Source of the DNA: Brasilonema sp. CT11
Lineage (GTDB): Bacteria > Cyanobacteriota > Cyanobacteriia > Cyanobacteriales > Nostocaceae
NCBI RefSeq assembly: GCF_017982655.1
Contig: NZ_JABXYX010000015.1
Coordinates: forward strand, 1-64,000
Length of the DNA stretch: 64,000 nt
Direction: 5' to 3'
Of this stretch, positions 24,573 to 32,905 are shown one piece after another. Position numbers and translations under genes: made by a program. The stretch's first letter is position 1; the number at the start of each line of letters is the position of its first letter. A model generated the notes under the pieces. It did not search any database, was not told the DNA's origin, and was given only the letters and a program-made list of their open reading frames with translations.

Positions 24573-25028
24573 GCAGGTAAATAGGTAAGCGTAAAGAAAC
24601 GCGCATTTTATAGCTAAACCTGTCTTTCGTTAAAACCCTTGCCCCAAGTGCGCTCATAGTGATCGCCGCAGGCGCACCTAGCTTAACGCTAAAAACTAAT
24701 AATATATTTCGTCTGTTGCCAGGAAACATCTATCTCAAGTAAACGTCTAACCCTAACTAGAGACATTAACGGTTTCACCGCTTAAAATTAAGGAGACTAA
24801 AACGTCAGATAACCCTAAACTAGGACACTAGTTGCGCGGTTAAATTCTTTGTTAAGTTTCTTTGCAAACAAAGTAAAAGACTTCTTACCTACTCGGTAAT
24901 AAGCAACTGTTTGGACATCTACTATCAGTGTTATCCAAAAAGAGAACAATATTTGGGTAAGATAAAGAAGCTATCTTTTCTGCATCGCAGACACTGAAAG
25001 CTTCTCATATCCGAAGGAGATATCTCTA
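24573..25028. other. Gene-free stretch upstream of psbI
   Basis: No convincing gene in either strand. A minus-strand frame across 24535-24729 is composed of terminator and AT-rich sequence and has no coding character. The last 20 bases hold the psbI ribosome site (AAGGAGAT); the promoter should lie upstream of 25000 but I cannot point to -35/-10 boxes with confidence. Confidence 0.5.
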
Positions 25029-25145
25029 ATGCTGACTTTAAAAATCATTGTTTATATAGTTGTTGGCTTCTTTGTCTCTCTGTTCGTCTTTGGATTTTTG
25101 TCGAACGACCCTGCTCGTAACCCTGGTCGTCAGGATGGCGAGTAA
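25029..25145 (+). CDS. psbI: Photosystem II reaction centre protein I
   Basis: The 38-residue protein, [20 protein letters not shown] followed by [18 protein letters not shown], is an almost textbook PsbI. It is one transmembrane helix in the thylakoid membrane next to the D1 subunit, involved in early PSII assembly and dimer stability. AAGGAGAT precedes the ATG. Length is exactly that of the family. Confidence 0.97.
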   Translation: MLTLKIIVYIVVGFFVSLFVFGFLSNDPARNPGRQDGE

Positions 25146-25328
25146 AAGCGCGACAAATCTTCGACTACCGGAAGGCGGATGACATTATACGCCAAAGGAC
25201 ACTTAGCTCAAATTGGGGAACCTTCGCCAGTCGCCTGCATAGGAATACCTCCCAGAGGTTACGCTCAGACTTCATAGTGTCCTCCTCCGGGGCGGCTTGC
25301 CTAAATCTTAATCTAGATCAAAGGCAAC

Positions 25329-25363
25329 AGCTGGAAGGCACAATGTGTAATGTCCTTCCAGCT
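25329..25363 (+). terminator. Hairpin downstream of psbI
   Basis: AGCTGGAAGG and CCTTCCAGCT form a 10-bp perfect stem with a 15-base loop, followed by ATTTATT. It is 184 bp past psbI and 40 bp before the next gene. Confidence 0.6.
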
Positions 25364-25402
25364 ATTTATTGGCTGTTTGTTAGCTTGATTCGGTGCTAGA
25401 TT

Positions 25403-27904
25403 ATGCCTCATCCAGTTCCGCCGCCCGAACCGTCTCCTATTGTTGAATCTTTACAATCTGCAAATCCTATCTCAGTCGTAACGACTGACACAAAACCACT
25501 AAAAAAAGAGAAATCACTAAGACAACAAGAAACGACTCCACTGCAAACTGCTGGGCAAAAGCCATTAATTTATAGTGCCAAAGCTTTAGCAGCACCAAGT
25601 GAACCGGAAAGTTTACCGCCGGAATTTTCTCCTATCACCGCTTCTAAAAGTGCAGGTTCATTGAGTGAGGTTTCAGTTGGCTATCCGCTACAGCAGCCCG
25701 AAACCACTCATCCATCCAATGGTGACACTACAAATCCAGCAACTAAAATATTTTTTGCTGGAGAACCAGTAGCTGAAACACTCACTAAACTGAAGAACTT
25801 ATCTCAAAAGGTGTCGCGACAGGTAATCAAGACAGCCCAAACACCAACTCAGGGTGACGCCTCAACAGAAAAATCACCCAATGATCAACCAGTACACATC
25901 GAATTCAAAACTCGCAACCAAACAACTGAACCATCCACTCCTGTCCCAAATTCCCAAACTCAGTCAGCACCAATAGGACAACAGAAGAACACAACTGAGC
26001 AAAAAAGTCAACCATCTGGCACAACTCCACCATCCAACACACCGACAAGTGGAGGAAGAATTGTGGAAGTGACTTCTGATAGACAGGAGTATGACGAGCA
26101 GCGGCGGATTGTCACGGCTGAAGGTAATGTGGTAGTACGGTTTGATGGTGCAGTTGTAGATGCTGATCGCCTGCAAGTCAGTTTGAACAATTTGATTGCA
26201 GTCGGAGAAGGAAATGTTGCTTTAACACGGGGCGGTCAAGTTTTACGCGGTGAACGCTTTACTTATAACCTTGTCCAAGATAATGGAGAACTGACAAACG
26301 GCAGAGGTGATATTTTCCTACCAACAGCAGCGCAAGATTTATCTTTCCTACCCACGGACATCACAGCGGGAGGAACACCAGCGCGTCCTCTGAGCGATCG
26401 CATTATAGAAAATCAACCTTTGCAAGCAAGCAGTCCTGGAGGACTTAACGTTAACGTAGGTGGTGGAAGGGGTGCGAATAACCTAGCTGCACCAAAACAA
26501 GGCGGTCAAGTCAGACGAGTACGTTTTGAAGCTGGGCGAGTTGATTTTAATCCCCGAGGTTGGCAAGCAAGGGATGTCCGCCTGACGAACGATCCTTTTT
26601 CACCTCCAGAGTTAGTCATCAGGGCAGACAAAGTGACTCTGACGCGCGAGACGCCTTTACGAGACCGGATTAAGACACAGGGACAACGTTTAGTATTGGA
26701 TCAACGAACGTCTTTACCCATTCCTAAGGATGAGCAGGTGATTGACCGTAACAAGCGAGATGTTACCCCTGCGATCGCATCTGTTGGCTTTGATGGAGAT
26801 CAACGAGGGGGCTTATTTGTTGAGCGTAGCTTCCAACTCATCAATACAGAAGGGACGAGCTTTAGCATTGCACCGGAATTTTTCGCTCAAAAAGCAGTCA
26901 CTGGTAACATTGGTAATGTTGTATCGCTGTTTGGCTTCAAGTCAAGATTGAGGTCTACTTTGGGTCCACGAACGGATGTAACGGGTTCTGCATTGTTGAC
27001 GAGTCTTGACTTAGGCGATATACAAAACAATTTGCGGGCGAATTTGCAGCTGCGCCAGTTATTAGGTGATCAAAATCCCTACAAGGCGACATTTGAATAT
27101 AGTTACCGCGATCGCTTTTACAATGGTAGCCTCGGCTTTCAAACCGTCCAGAGTAGTATTGGCGGTATTCTTACTTCTCCTGTGATTCCTTTAGGCAACA
27201 CCGGTGTCACTTTGAGCTATCAAGGTAGTGCTCAATATATTGATGCTGATACAGACCGCCAAGACTTGCTCAAACCTAAGCGAGATAATGATCGTATTTC
27301 ACTGAGTCGTCTGCAAGCGAGTGCAGCTCTCAATAAAGGCTTTTTACTCTGGCGGGGAAAAGGATTACCACCAACACCCACTGAGGGATTACGATATACA
27401 CCAAACCCAGTCGTTCCCTTTGTTCAAACTTTTGCTGGGCTGACTGGTACTACTAGTTATTACAGCAGTGGTGATACTCAAAACACCTTTACTGGTACGG
27501 TTGGTCTAGAAGGGCAGTTTGGTCATTTCTCTCGACCCTTATTTGATTATACCGCCTTTAGAGTTAGTTACTCCCAAGGTCTAAATAGTGGCTTATCGCC
27601 TTTCAAATTTGACCGTTCTGTTGATAACAGAGTATTTAGTGGTGAAATTGTACAGCAAATTTACGGACCATTCCGGGTTGGCTTTCAAACAACAATCAAC
27701 TTAGATACAGGGGCACGTACCAGCACCGACTACATCGTGGAATATAGTCGCCGCACTTATGGAATTACCTTGCGTTACAATCCAGTGCAAGAATTAGGTG
27801 GTATAAGTTTCCGAATTAGTGATTTCAATTGGAGTGGTGGTACTGATCCATTTTCTGATCCTTCTGAAGTTAAGCCGGTTGTCAATGGTGTCAGGCGGGA
27901 TTAG
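25403..27904 (+). CDS. DUF3769 protein: LptD/OstA-like outer-membrane LPS-assembly protein
   Basis: The 833-residue protein has a long Pro/Ser/Thr-rich N-terminal region (about 1-210). An OstA/LptA-like beta-jellyroll section follows, reading EVTSDRQEYDEQRRIVTAEG, NVVVRFDGAVVDADRLQVSL and GEGNVALTRGGQVLRGERF. The last 400 residues alternate polar and hydrophobic residues, as in an outer-membrane beta-barrel (TFEYSYRDRFYNGSLGFQ; GITLRYNPVQELGGISFRIS). This matches the cyanobacterial DUF3769 family, thought to be the LptD counterpart. No signal peptide is visible at ATG 25403, so the true start may be upstream or the gene annotation incomplete at the 5' end. Confidence 0.8.
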   Translation: MPHPVPPPEPSPIVESLQSANPISVVTTDTKPLKKEKSLRQQETTPLQTAGQKPLIYSAKALAAPSEPESLPPEFSPITASKSAGSLSEVSVGYPLQQPETTHPSNGDTTNPATKIFFAGEPVAETLTKLKNLSQKVSRQVIKTAQTPTQGDASTEKSPNDQPVHIEFKTRNQTTEPSTPVPNSQTQSAPIGQQKNTTEQKSQPSGTTPPSNTPTSGGRIVEVTSDRQEYDEQRRIVTAEGNVVVRFDGAVVDADRLQVSLNNLIAVGEGNVALTRGGQVLRGERFTYNLVQDNGELTNGRGDIFLPTAAQDLSFLPTDITAGGTPARPLSDRIIENQPLQASSPGGLNVNVGGGRGANNLAAPKQGGQVRRVRFEAGRVDFNPRGWQARDVRLTNDPFSPPELVIRADKVTLTRETPLRDRIKTQGQRLVLDQRTSLPIPKDEQVIDRNKRDVTPAIASVGFDGDQRGGLFVERSFQLINTEGTSFSIAPEFFAQKAVTGNIGNVVSLFGFKSRLRSTLGPRTDVTGSALLTSLDLGDIQNNLRANLQLRQLLGDQNPYKATFEYSYRDRFYNGSLGFQTVQSSIGGILTSPVIPLGNTGVTLSYQGSAQYIDADTDRQDLLKPKRDNDRISLSRLQASAALNKGFLLWRGKGLPPTPTEGLRYTPNPVVPFVQTFAGLTGTTSYYSSGDTQNTFTGTVGLEGQFGHFSRPLFDYTAFRVSYSQGLNSGLSPFKFDRSVDNRVFSGEIVQQIYGPFRVGFQTTINLDTGARTSTDYIVEYSRRTYGITLRYNPVQELGGISFRISDFNWSGGTDPFSDPSEVKPVVNGVRRD

Positions 27905-28012
27905 CTTTTTACGTAAAATTTAGACGTGCTTCGTCGCGTGCGTACATAATCGCAGGATGGAGATGCTTTGGAAAGAAATATCGCCTATTAATCTACAAAC
28001 TTGTTGAAAAGT

Positions 28013-28717
28013 TCACTCCCGGCTGTTATTTGGCTGCGCTTGGCGAGTATATTTTTCTATATATTTTGGTAAAGCAGTTTCTGTATGCAAACGTGGATCA
28101 GCGATCGCATCACCAGTAACCACTTGCAAAGGCAAAACACCCGCCCATACGGACAAGCTATAATCTTCCTCATCATCCAATGGTGGACCTGTCCGCACTT
28201 TAGCAGATGCTTCTGTAATCGGCAGGGAAAGCACTAAAGTTCCCTGTAATTCTTGACGATTGGGTGAGCGAACCTCAGCCCATCGTTCTGGTACAAGGTG
28301 CTCTGTAAAAGCTTGTAGTGCTTCTAGTTTTTGCTCAGCGTCTTGTACAAGGGTAGCTGTACCAAATATCACCACAGAACGGTAGTTCATGGAATGATGA
28401 AACGCTGAACGTGCTAGTACTAAACCATCCAACAAAGTGACTGTTACGCAAACTTCAATACCTGTAAGCAAAGAACGCAACATTCGACTTGCAGGTGAAC
28501 CATGAATATAGAGTTTGTCTTCCACACGAGCGTAAGCAGTTGGAATGACAAACGGCTGATTATCTACAACAAATCCTACGTGACAAATCAACCCTTGATC
28601 TAAAATTTGATAGATAAGTTGATGTTCGTAATAACCGCGCTGAGGGATTCGCTTAATTGAGGTGCGTTGTGTAGGAGTTGACTGTTCCTGGTTAATAGCA
28701 TTGTCTAAAGTACTCAT
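28013..28717 (-). CDS. Pyridoxamine 5'-phosphate oxidase-family flavoprotein (NimA-like)
   Basis: The 234-residue protein has the split-barrel FMN-binding fold: GLICHVGFVVDNQPFVIPTAYARV, then YIHGSPASRMLRSLL and NYRSVVIFGTATLV. The C-terminal part has PPLDDEEDYSLSVWAGVLPL, typical of NimA-like proteins. ATG 28717 is preferred; a TTG five codons upstream is less likely. It follows a GNAT acetyltransferase gene on the same strand (44-bp gap) and both are divergent from a MocR-type regulator. That is the usual arrangement for MocR targets, so control by the divergent regulator is inferred. Substrate unknown. Confidence 0.8.
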   Translation of the reverse strand: MSTLDNAINQEQSTPTQRTSIKRIPQRGYYEHQLIYQILDQGLICHVGFVVDNQPFVIPTAYARVEDKLYIHGSPASRMLRSLLTGIEVCVTVTLLDGLVLARSAFHHSMNYRSVVIFGTATLVQDAEQKLEALQAFTEHLVPERWAEVRSPNRQELQGTLVLSLPITEASAKVRTGPPLDDEEDYSLSVWAGVLPLQVVTGDAIADPRLHTETALPKYIEKYTRQAQPNNSRE

Positions 28718-28761
28718 AGTTTTGTATTCCAATTGCGAAATAAGTATTGAGTTTTGTAACT

Positions 28762-29238
28762 TTACAAATCTAGATGCATAGCGTTACTGTGTAAAAAACC
28801 AAGTTGCTCATACACTGGTTGACCTAAGGGAGAGGCGTTAAGAACCACTTGCGTACAACCTATTGATTTGAAATAGTTAACTGTTGTGCTGGTTAATTGC
28901 TTAGCAATACCTTGTCTACGGTAAGCTGGCTCAACGTAAACGCCCCAAATGTATCCATATTTGCGGTAATGTGGCATGAGAACATTTGGGTATAAACCAG
29001 AGTAAAGTTGACAACTAACAGAACCAACAACTGAACCATTAACCTCTGCAACAAACGCTTTGTAAAACAAATCCCGACGCGCTTGTTCTATGAACTTGAG
29101 GGTTATCTCAAGCCAGTTGGGGTTGATGGCGTCATCAGGAACACCAATATCTCGCCACAAATTACACGAGTGCTTTGCAACCAGTGAATCTTCTTGTGGA
29201 GTTGCTTCTCTGACCTGAATTGTTGATTGTGTCCGCAT
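28762..29238 (-). CDS. GNAT-family N-acetyltransferase
   Basis: The 158-residue protein shows the GNAT acetyl-CoA-binding block GYIWGVYVEPAYRRQGIAKQL (a glutamine-rich R-x-x-G-x-A motif) and the end motif ALxxG-like VVLNASPLGQPVYEQLGF. ATG 29238 has GAGGTG upstream. It is the first gene of a probable two-gene unit with the NimA-like flavoprotein. Acceptor substrate unknown. Confidence 0.8.
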   Translation of the reverse strand: MRTQSTIQVREATPQEDSLVAKHSCNLWRDIGVPDDAINPNWLEITLKFIEQARRDLFYKAFVAEVNGSVVGSVSCQLYSGLYPNVLMPHYRKYGYIWGVYVEPAYRRQGIAKQLTSTTVNYFKSIGCTQVVLNASPLGQPVYEQLGFLHSNAMHLDL

Positions 29239-29412
29239 AAGTAACTTCACCTCAAATTTGGAATTATACCAAAAGAGGCTAATGATAGAAAAAGTGTATG
29301 TTAGGCAAAAGTTTTGCTCGATAGTCTATTGTTAGGATAATTTTTCATAGTGGTTTTTTACAAGAGCCACTTTTCTTATTTTATATAAGTCCACTTTGAA
29401 CGCTCAGCAAGT

Positions 29413-30900
29413 ATGGATTTTGCCATTACGCTCTTATGCAATTCCCCTTTACCACTTCATCAACAGCTTTACGAAGAACTGCGTCAAGCCATTCTTGGGG
29501 GGAGGTTATTACCAGGAAGACGAATTCCTTCTACACGTCAGCTTGCCAAATCTTTAGGGATTTCTCGCACGACTGTGACTCAAACTTACGATCAACTCTT
29601 GAGTGAGGGATATATAGAAACTGTTGTAGGTTCTGGTACTTTTGTTTGTACTCAACTTCCTGATGATTTACTGCGTTCAACGCCGATTTCATCAACTGAA
29701 AAAATGACTCGTCCACCAGTCAAGTTGTCTAAATATGGTGATTCTTTAGTTAAGACAGAAAATGTCCCCAGAATTCCTGAACCGGAAATGTCGATAAATT
29801 TCCGCTACTCACGACCAGCTTTAGAGCAATTTCCGATCAAGCTATGGCGCAAACTACTTTCTCATTACTGTTGCTCTGATTTGGAATGGCTTGATTACTC
29901 AAGGGATATTCTAGGATACAAACCTTTGCGGGAAGCTATTTCTCGATATCTCCGTCGTTCCCGCGCTGTCAACTGTGAACCAGAGCAAGTCCTCATTGTC
30001 AATGGAACTCAGCAAGCACTCGATTTAATTATGCGCTTGTTCATTGAACCTGATGATGTTATTGCTATGGAAGACCCAGGATACTTAAGCGCACGGCTTA
30101 TCTTTCAGACTCATGGTGCTAAGCTCTTACCCATTGGTGTGGATGATTCGGGCTTAATAGTTAAAGATTTAGCTGATCATTCTAACGAACAAATCCGGCT
30201 TGTTTACGTGACACCTTCTCACCAGTTTCCCACAGGTGCAATACTTTGTCTACCTCGACGATTAGAATTACTCACTTGGGCACGACAAACAGGGGCTTTC
30301 ATCATCGAAGACGACTATGATAGTGAATATCGCTATGGTGACAAACCGATTCCAGCTTTACAAGGATTGGATCGCAGTGATTCTGTACTTTATATTGGTA
30401 CGTTTTCCAAAGTGCTGTTTCCTTCGCTGCGAATTGGTTATTTAGTCCTACCAAAAAGTTTGATTTCTGTTTTTGCTCGTGGTAAATGGTTGAGCGATCG
30501 CCACTTACCAATACTCGAACAACAAGTTCTCACAGACTTTATCGATCAAGGGCATTTAGAACGCCATATTAGAAAAATGCGATCGCTTTACGATCAGCGT
30601 CGTCAAGCCCTTGTGAAGGCATTAAACATTTATTTTGGAGACAAAGCAACGATTTTAGGAGAGAAGGCGGGACTCCATGTCATGGTGAGATTAGACAGTC
30701 CTTTTAGTGATCAAGAGATTATCCAACGTGCTGCTTCGCATGGTATTGGGATGATGTCTGCTGCACCTCATTATCTGAGATCACATTCTCAAGGAGAATT
30801 TATTTTTGGTTACGGTGAACTAACACAGCAGCAGCTGATGGAGAGCATTTGTAGAATAGCTCAAATTTTAATTACCCCGAAACCGCCTCCGCACAAATAG
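29413..30900 (+). CDS. MocR/PdxR-type regulator: GntR winged helix fused to PLP aminotransferase-like domain
   Basis: The 495-residue protein starts with a GntR-type DNA-binding domain (LYEELRQAILGGRLLPGRRI; RQLAKSLGISRTTVTQTYDQ). After a linker, an aminotransferase fold I domain spans about residues 130-490, with NGTQQALDLIMRLF, the PLP-phosphate/aspartate region in EDDYDSEYRY and the PLP lysine in YIGTFSKVLFPSLRIGYL. MocR proteins sense PLP or amino compounds and control neighbouring, often divergent, genes. The divergent GNAT and flavoprotein genes are the probable targets. Its last 33 bases overlap the end of the converging 625-residue gene. Confidence 0.88.
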   Translation: MDFAITLLCNSPLPLHQQLYEELRQAILGGRLLPGRRIPSTRQLAKSLGISRTTVTQTYDQLLSEGYIETVVGSGTFVCTQLPDDLLRSTPISSTEKMTRPPVKLSKYGDSLVKTENVPRIPEPEMSINFRYSRPALEQFPIKLWRKLLSHYCCSDLEWLDYSRDILGYKPLREAISRYLRRSRAVNCEPEQVLIVNGTQQALDLIMRLFIEPDDVIAMEDPGYLSARLIFQTHGAKLLPIGVDDSGLIVKDLADHSNEQIRLVYVTPSHQFPTGAILCLPRRLELLTWARQTGAFIIEDDYDSEYRYGDKPIPALQGLDRSDSVLYIGTFSKVLFPSLRIGYLVLPKSLISVFARGKWLSDRHLPILEQQVLTDFIDQGHLERHIRKMRSLYDQRRQALVKALNIYFGDKATILGEKAGLHVMVRLDSPFSDQEIIQRAASHGIGMMSAAPHYLRSHSQGEFIFGYGELTQQQLMESICRIAQILITPKPPPHK

Positions 30901-32745
30901 ACCAATTCTTACAAATATATCTTCGAGCCAAAGCATAATTTGGTCAAGCCATTCAAGAACTTGCTCCAGAGGATGTTTTTCATAGCCAATCGTTTGAGCT
31001 TGTGCTTCAATCCAATCTGGTTTCGCCTCAACCTGAGTCGTTTGCTGCTGCTGATAAAGAATTTCTCCCTTGTTATCTTTAATTAGGTTGCTCTCAGTTT
31101 CTGATTGAGAAATAAGGGAATGGGAAGATGAGGAAGACTTCCAAATTTTCTTTGCGTAGCCTGCTTGTAGAGCAGATTTTGAATTTTGAATTAGCTGTTT
31201 TGCTTGACTCAAAACGCTGAGGTATTTTAAATGGATTTGTCTCCTTATCTTCACATCAGGATTCGCGGGGAGAGAAGATTTTGGAGACGAAATCTTCACA
31301 TCAGGACTCGCAGGAAGAGCAGATTTTGGAGACTCAGATGATGTCACTAAAAATTGTTGTTCGTTAAGAACCTCTGTTACTTCATGTAAACCCCCAAACA
31401 AATCGTCCATTGTTAACCAAGGATCTGCTATATTCTCGCTTGGGAAATCAGGGCTTTCGGGTAAAGCTGAGGCAAAAGGACGCTGTGGTAACTGTACCGT
31501 TTTTTGTTTTTTCTTTGAACCTATTGATAAAAATTGGTTAATACTATTTTTTGGAGTTTTATGCTCTAGTTTCTTCGTGTTGGAATCGCCAAAAAAATAA
31601 TTAATTGCTCCCCAAATTAGAGCTTGGATTTTCGACGTTTGATGTTGTGAATCACCATCTAATGTTTTTCGTTCAGTGCTCAGTTGCTGCTCTTTACCGT
31701 AGACAAAGATATTTAGCTGATTTTGAACAGTTCGGAGCAATTGTCCAGTCGTACGAGATATTGTGACTACAGCACCAGATTCTATTTGGGCGATCGCTGC
31801 GTCTAGTAATGGTAGTCTTTGGAATATACCAGGTAATTCTTGATACTCTTTTTTATCTTCGGTTTCCGTTGCTTGAGGTAGGGCAAGTATGCTTTGAGGA
31901 CTACCCGTCAATTTGTTCAGAAGACGATCAATTTCAGATAATACTTTTGTTTCGTCTTTGCTTTGAATCAACTGCCAAGAACGGCATCTAGCAACTTCCT
32001 GAAGAATCCGGTTTTGCAATATCTCCTGCTGCCGAAGCGTTAAAATATCGAGAATTTTATTTTCAATCGTAACGAGTACCAAATTACGACTTCCCAAATC
32101 TGAAGCAATTCCCCGCACTATTGGGGGAGATGAGACAGTGGGGAGGCTGTGCGTTGCTGAGCCAGTACTTGATGAGGGTTTCCCGACAGAGGTATCTGGC
32201 GTTGGGGTTCCCGAGCCAGTGCGTTGGGCGGGTTCCCCGACTTGTAGACGCCCGGAGGGCGGCTTCCCGAAGGGTAGCACCTGGCGTCCCGTTGTAGCAC
32301 CTGCCGTGGAGTTAGGGTGTGAGACAATCAGGGGAGATGAGACAGTGGGGAATATAGAAAAGTAAGGTATCCAGACAGTTAGGGAGTTCTTTTTCCCGGC
32401 TTTTCCCGGCTTTGGTGCTTCTGCAGTTTCCAGAGTCACCGCTGCTTTTAGAACTCGCTGAATTGGAGTATCTACAGATGAAACAGTTTCGGAGTTAGTC
32501 TGACTTTCTTGTAACTGGAATCTGGGTTGTTGCTCATTTGTATGCAGTTGTTTCCCGGCTGACTCTGTTGCTTTGTGAATCAGCATATACACGCTCGTAA
32601 GTAGAGCCTCTAATGACCAATTAGCAGCGACTTGTACATGCCGTATGGTACGCTCAAACTGTTCACCCCAGCGTCGAGATTGCTGGTGGAAAAAGTTGAA
32701 AACTCTGCTTTGATAACGACCAGGGGTAGCAGGAGGCATAGGCAA
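30868..32745 (-). CDS. Hypothetical cyanobacterial protein, 625 aa, with inserted repeat region
   Basis: I recognise no known enzyme domain. Two segments look conserved-like: residues about 210-270 (ASDLGSRNLVLVTIENKILDIL; LRQQEILQNRILQEVARC) and the C-terminal 80 residues (PDWIEAQAQTIGYEKHPLEQ; WLEDIFVRIGLFVRRRFRGN), which end in a basic, amphipathic helix that might touch a membrane. The middle is low-complexity and charged. A 207-bp block flanked by a direct repeat (32124-32351) encodes a Pro/Ser/Thr/Gly-rich insertion around residues 130-205. Its stop overlaps the end of the converging MocR gene. Likely expressed, function unknown. Confidence 0.7.
   Translation of the reverse strand: MPMPPATPGRYQSRVFNFFHQQSRRWGEQFERTIRHVQVAANWSLEALLTSVYMLIHKATESAGKQLHTNEQQPRFQLQESQTNSETVSSVDTPIQRVLKAAVTLETAEAPKPGKAGKKNSLTVWIPYFSIFPTVSSPLIVSHPNSTAGATTGRQVLPFGKPPSGRLQVGEPAQRTGSGTPTPDTSVGKPSSSTGSATHSLPTVSSPPIVRGIASDLGSRNLVLVTIENKILDILTLRQQEILQNRILQEVARCRSWQLIQSKDETKVLSEIDRLLNKLTGSPQSILALPQATETEDKKEYQELPGIFQRLPLLDAAIAQIESGAVVTISRTTGQLLRTVQNQLNIFVYGKEQQLSTERKTLDGDSQHQTSKIQALIWGAINYFFGDSNTKKLEHKTPKNSINQFLSIGSKKKQKTVQLPQRPFASALPESPDFPSENIADPWLTMDDLFGGLHEVTEVLNEQQFLVTSSESPKSALPASPDVKISSPKSSLPANPDVKIRRQIHLKYLSVLSQAKQLIQNSKSALQAGYAKKIWKSSSSSHSLISQSETESNLIKDNKGEILYQQQQTTQVEAKPDWIEAQAQTIGYEKHPLEQVLEWLDQIMLWLEDIFVRIGLFVRRRFRGN
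32124..32351. repeat. In-frame insertion bounded by a 21-bp direct repeat
   Basis: GGGGAGATGAGACAGTGGGG plus A occurs at 32124-32144 and again at 32331-32351, 207 bp apart. Between them are short palindromic repeats (for example around CGCCCGGAGGGCG and TTCCCGAAGGG). 207 is a multiple of three, so the 625-residue frame is preserved and PTVSSPPIV/PTVSSPLIV appears twice in the protein. Confidence 0.65.
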
Positions 32746-32905
32746 TTCAAAATTTAAAATTCAAAGTTCAAAATTAAGAAAACTAGTGTGCTAGTAATTG
32801 GTCTAGTCCCTAGCTGTGTACAAGTTCAATGCGTGAGGTAATGGTGAACTTTTGTTAAAAGTGTTGCTTAGCTGTCGGACTCGCACCAAACAATAAATCG
32901 AAACG

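Noticed and set aside
24535-24729. 64-codon minus-strand frame after dxs
   Set aside because: It overlaps the dxs terminator and has no coding character or ribosome site.
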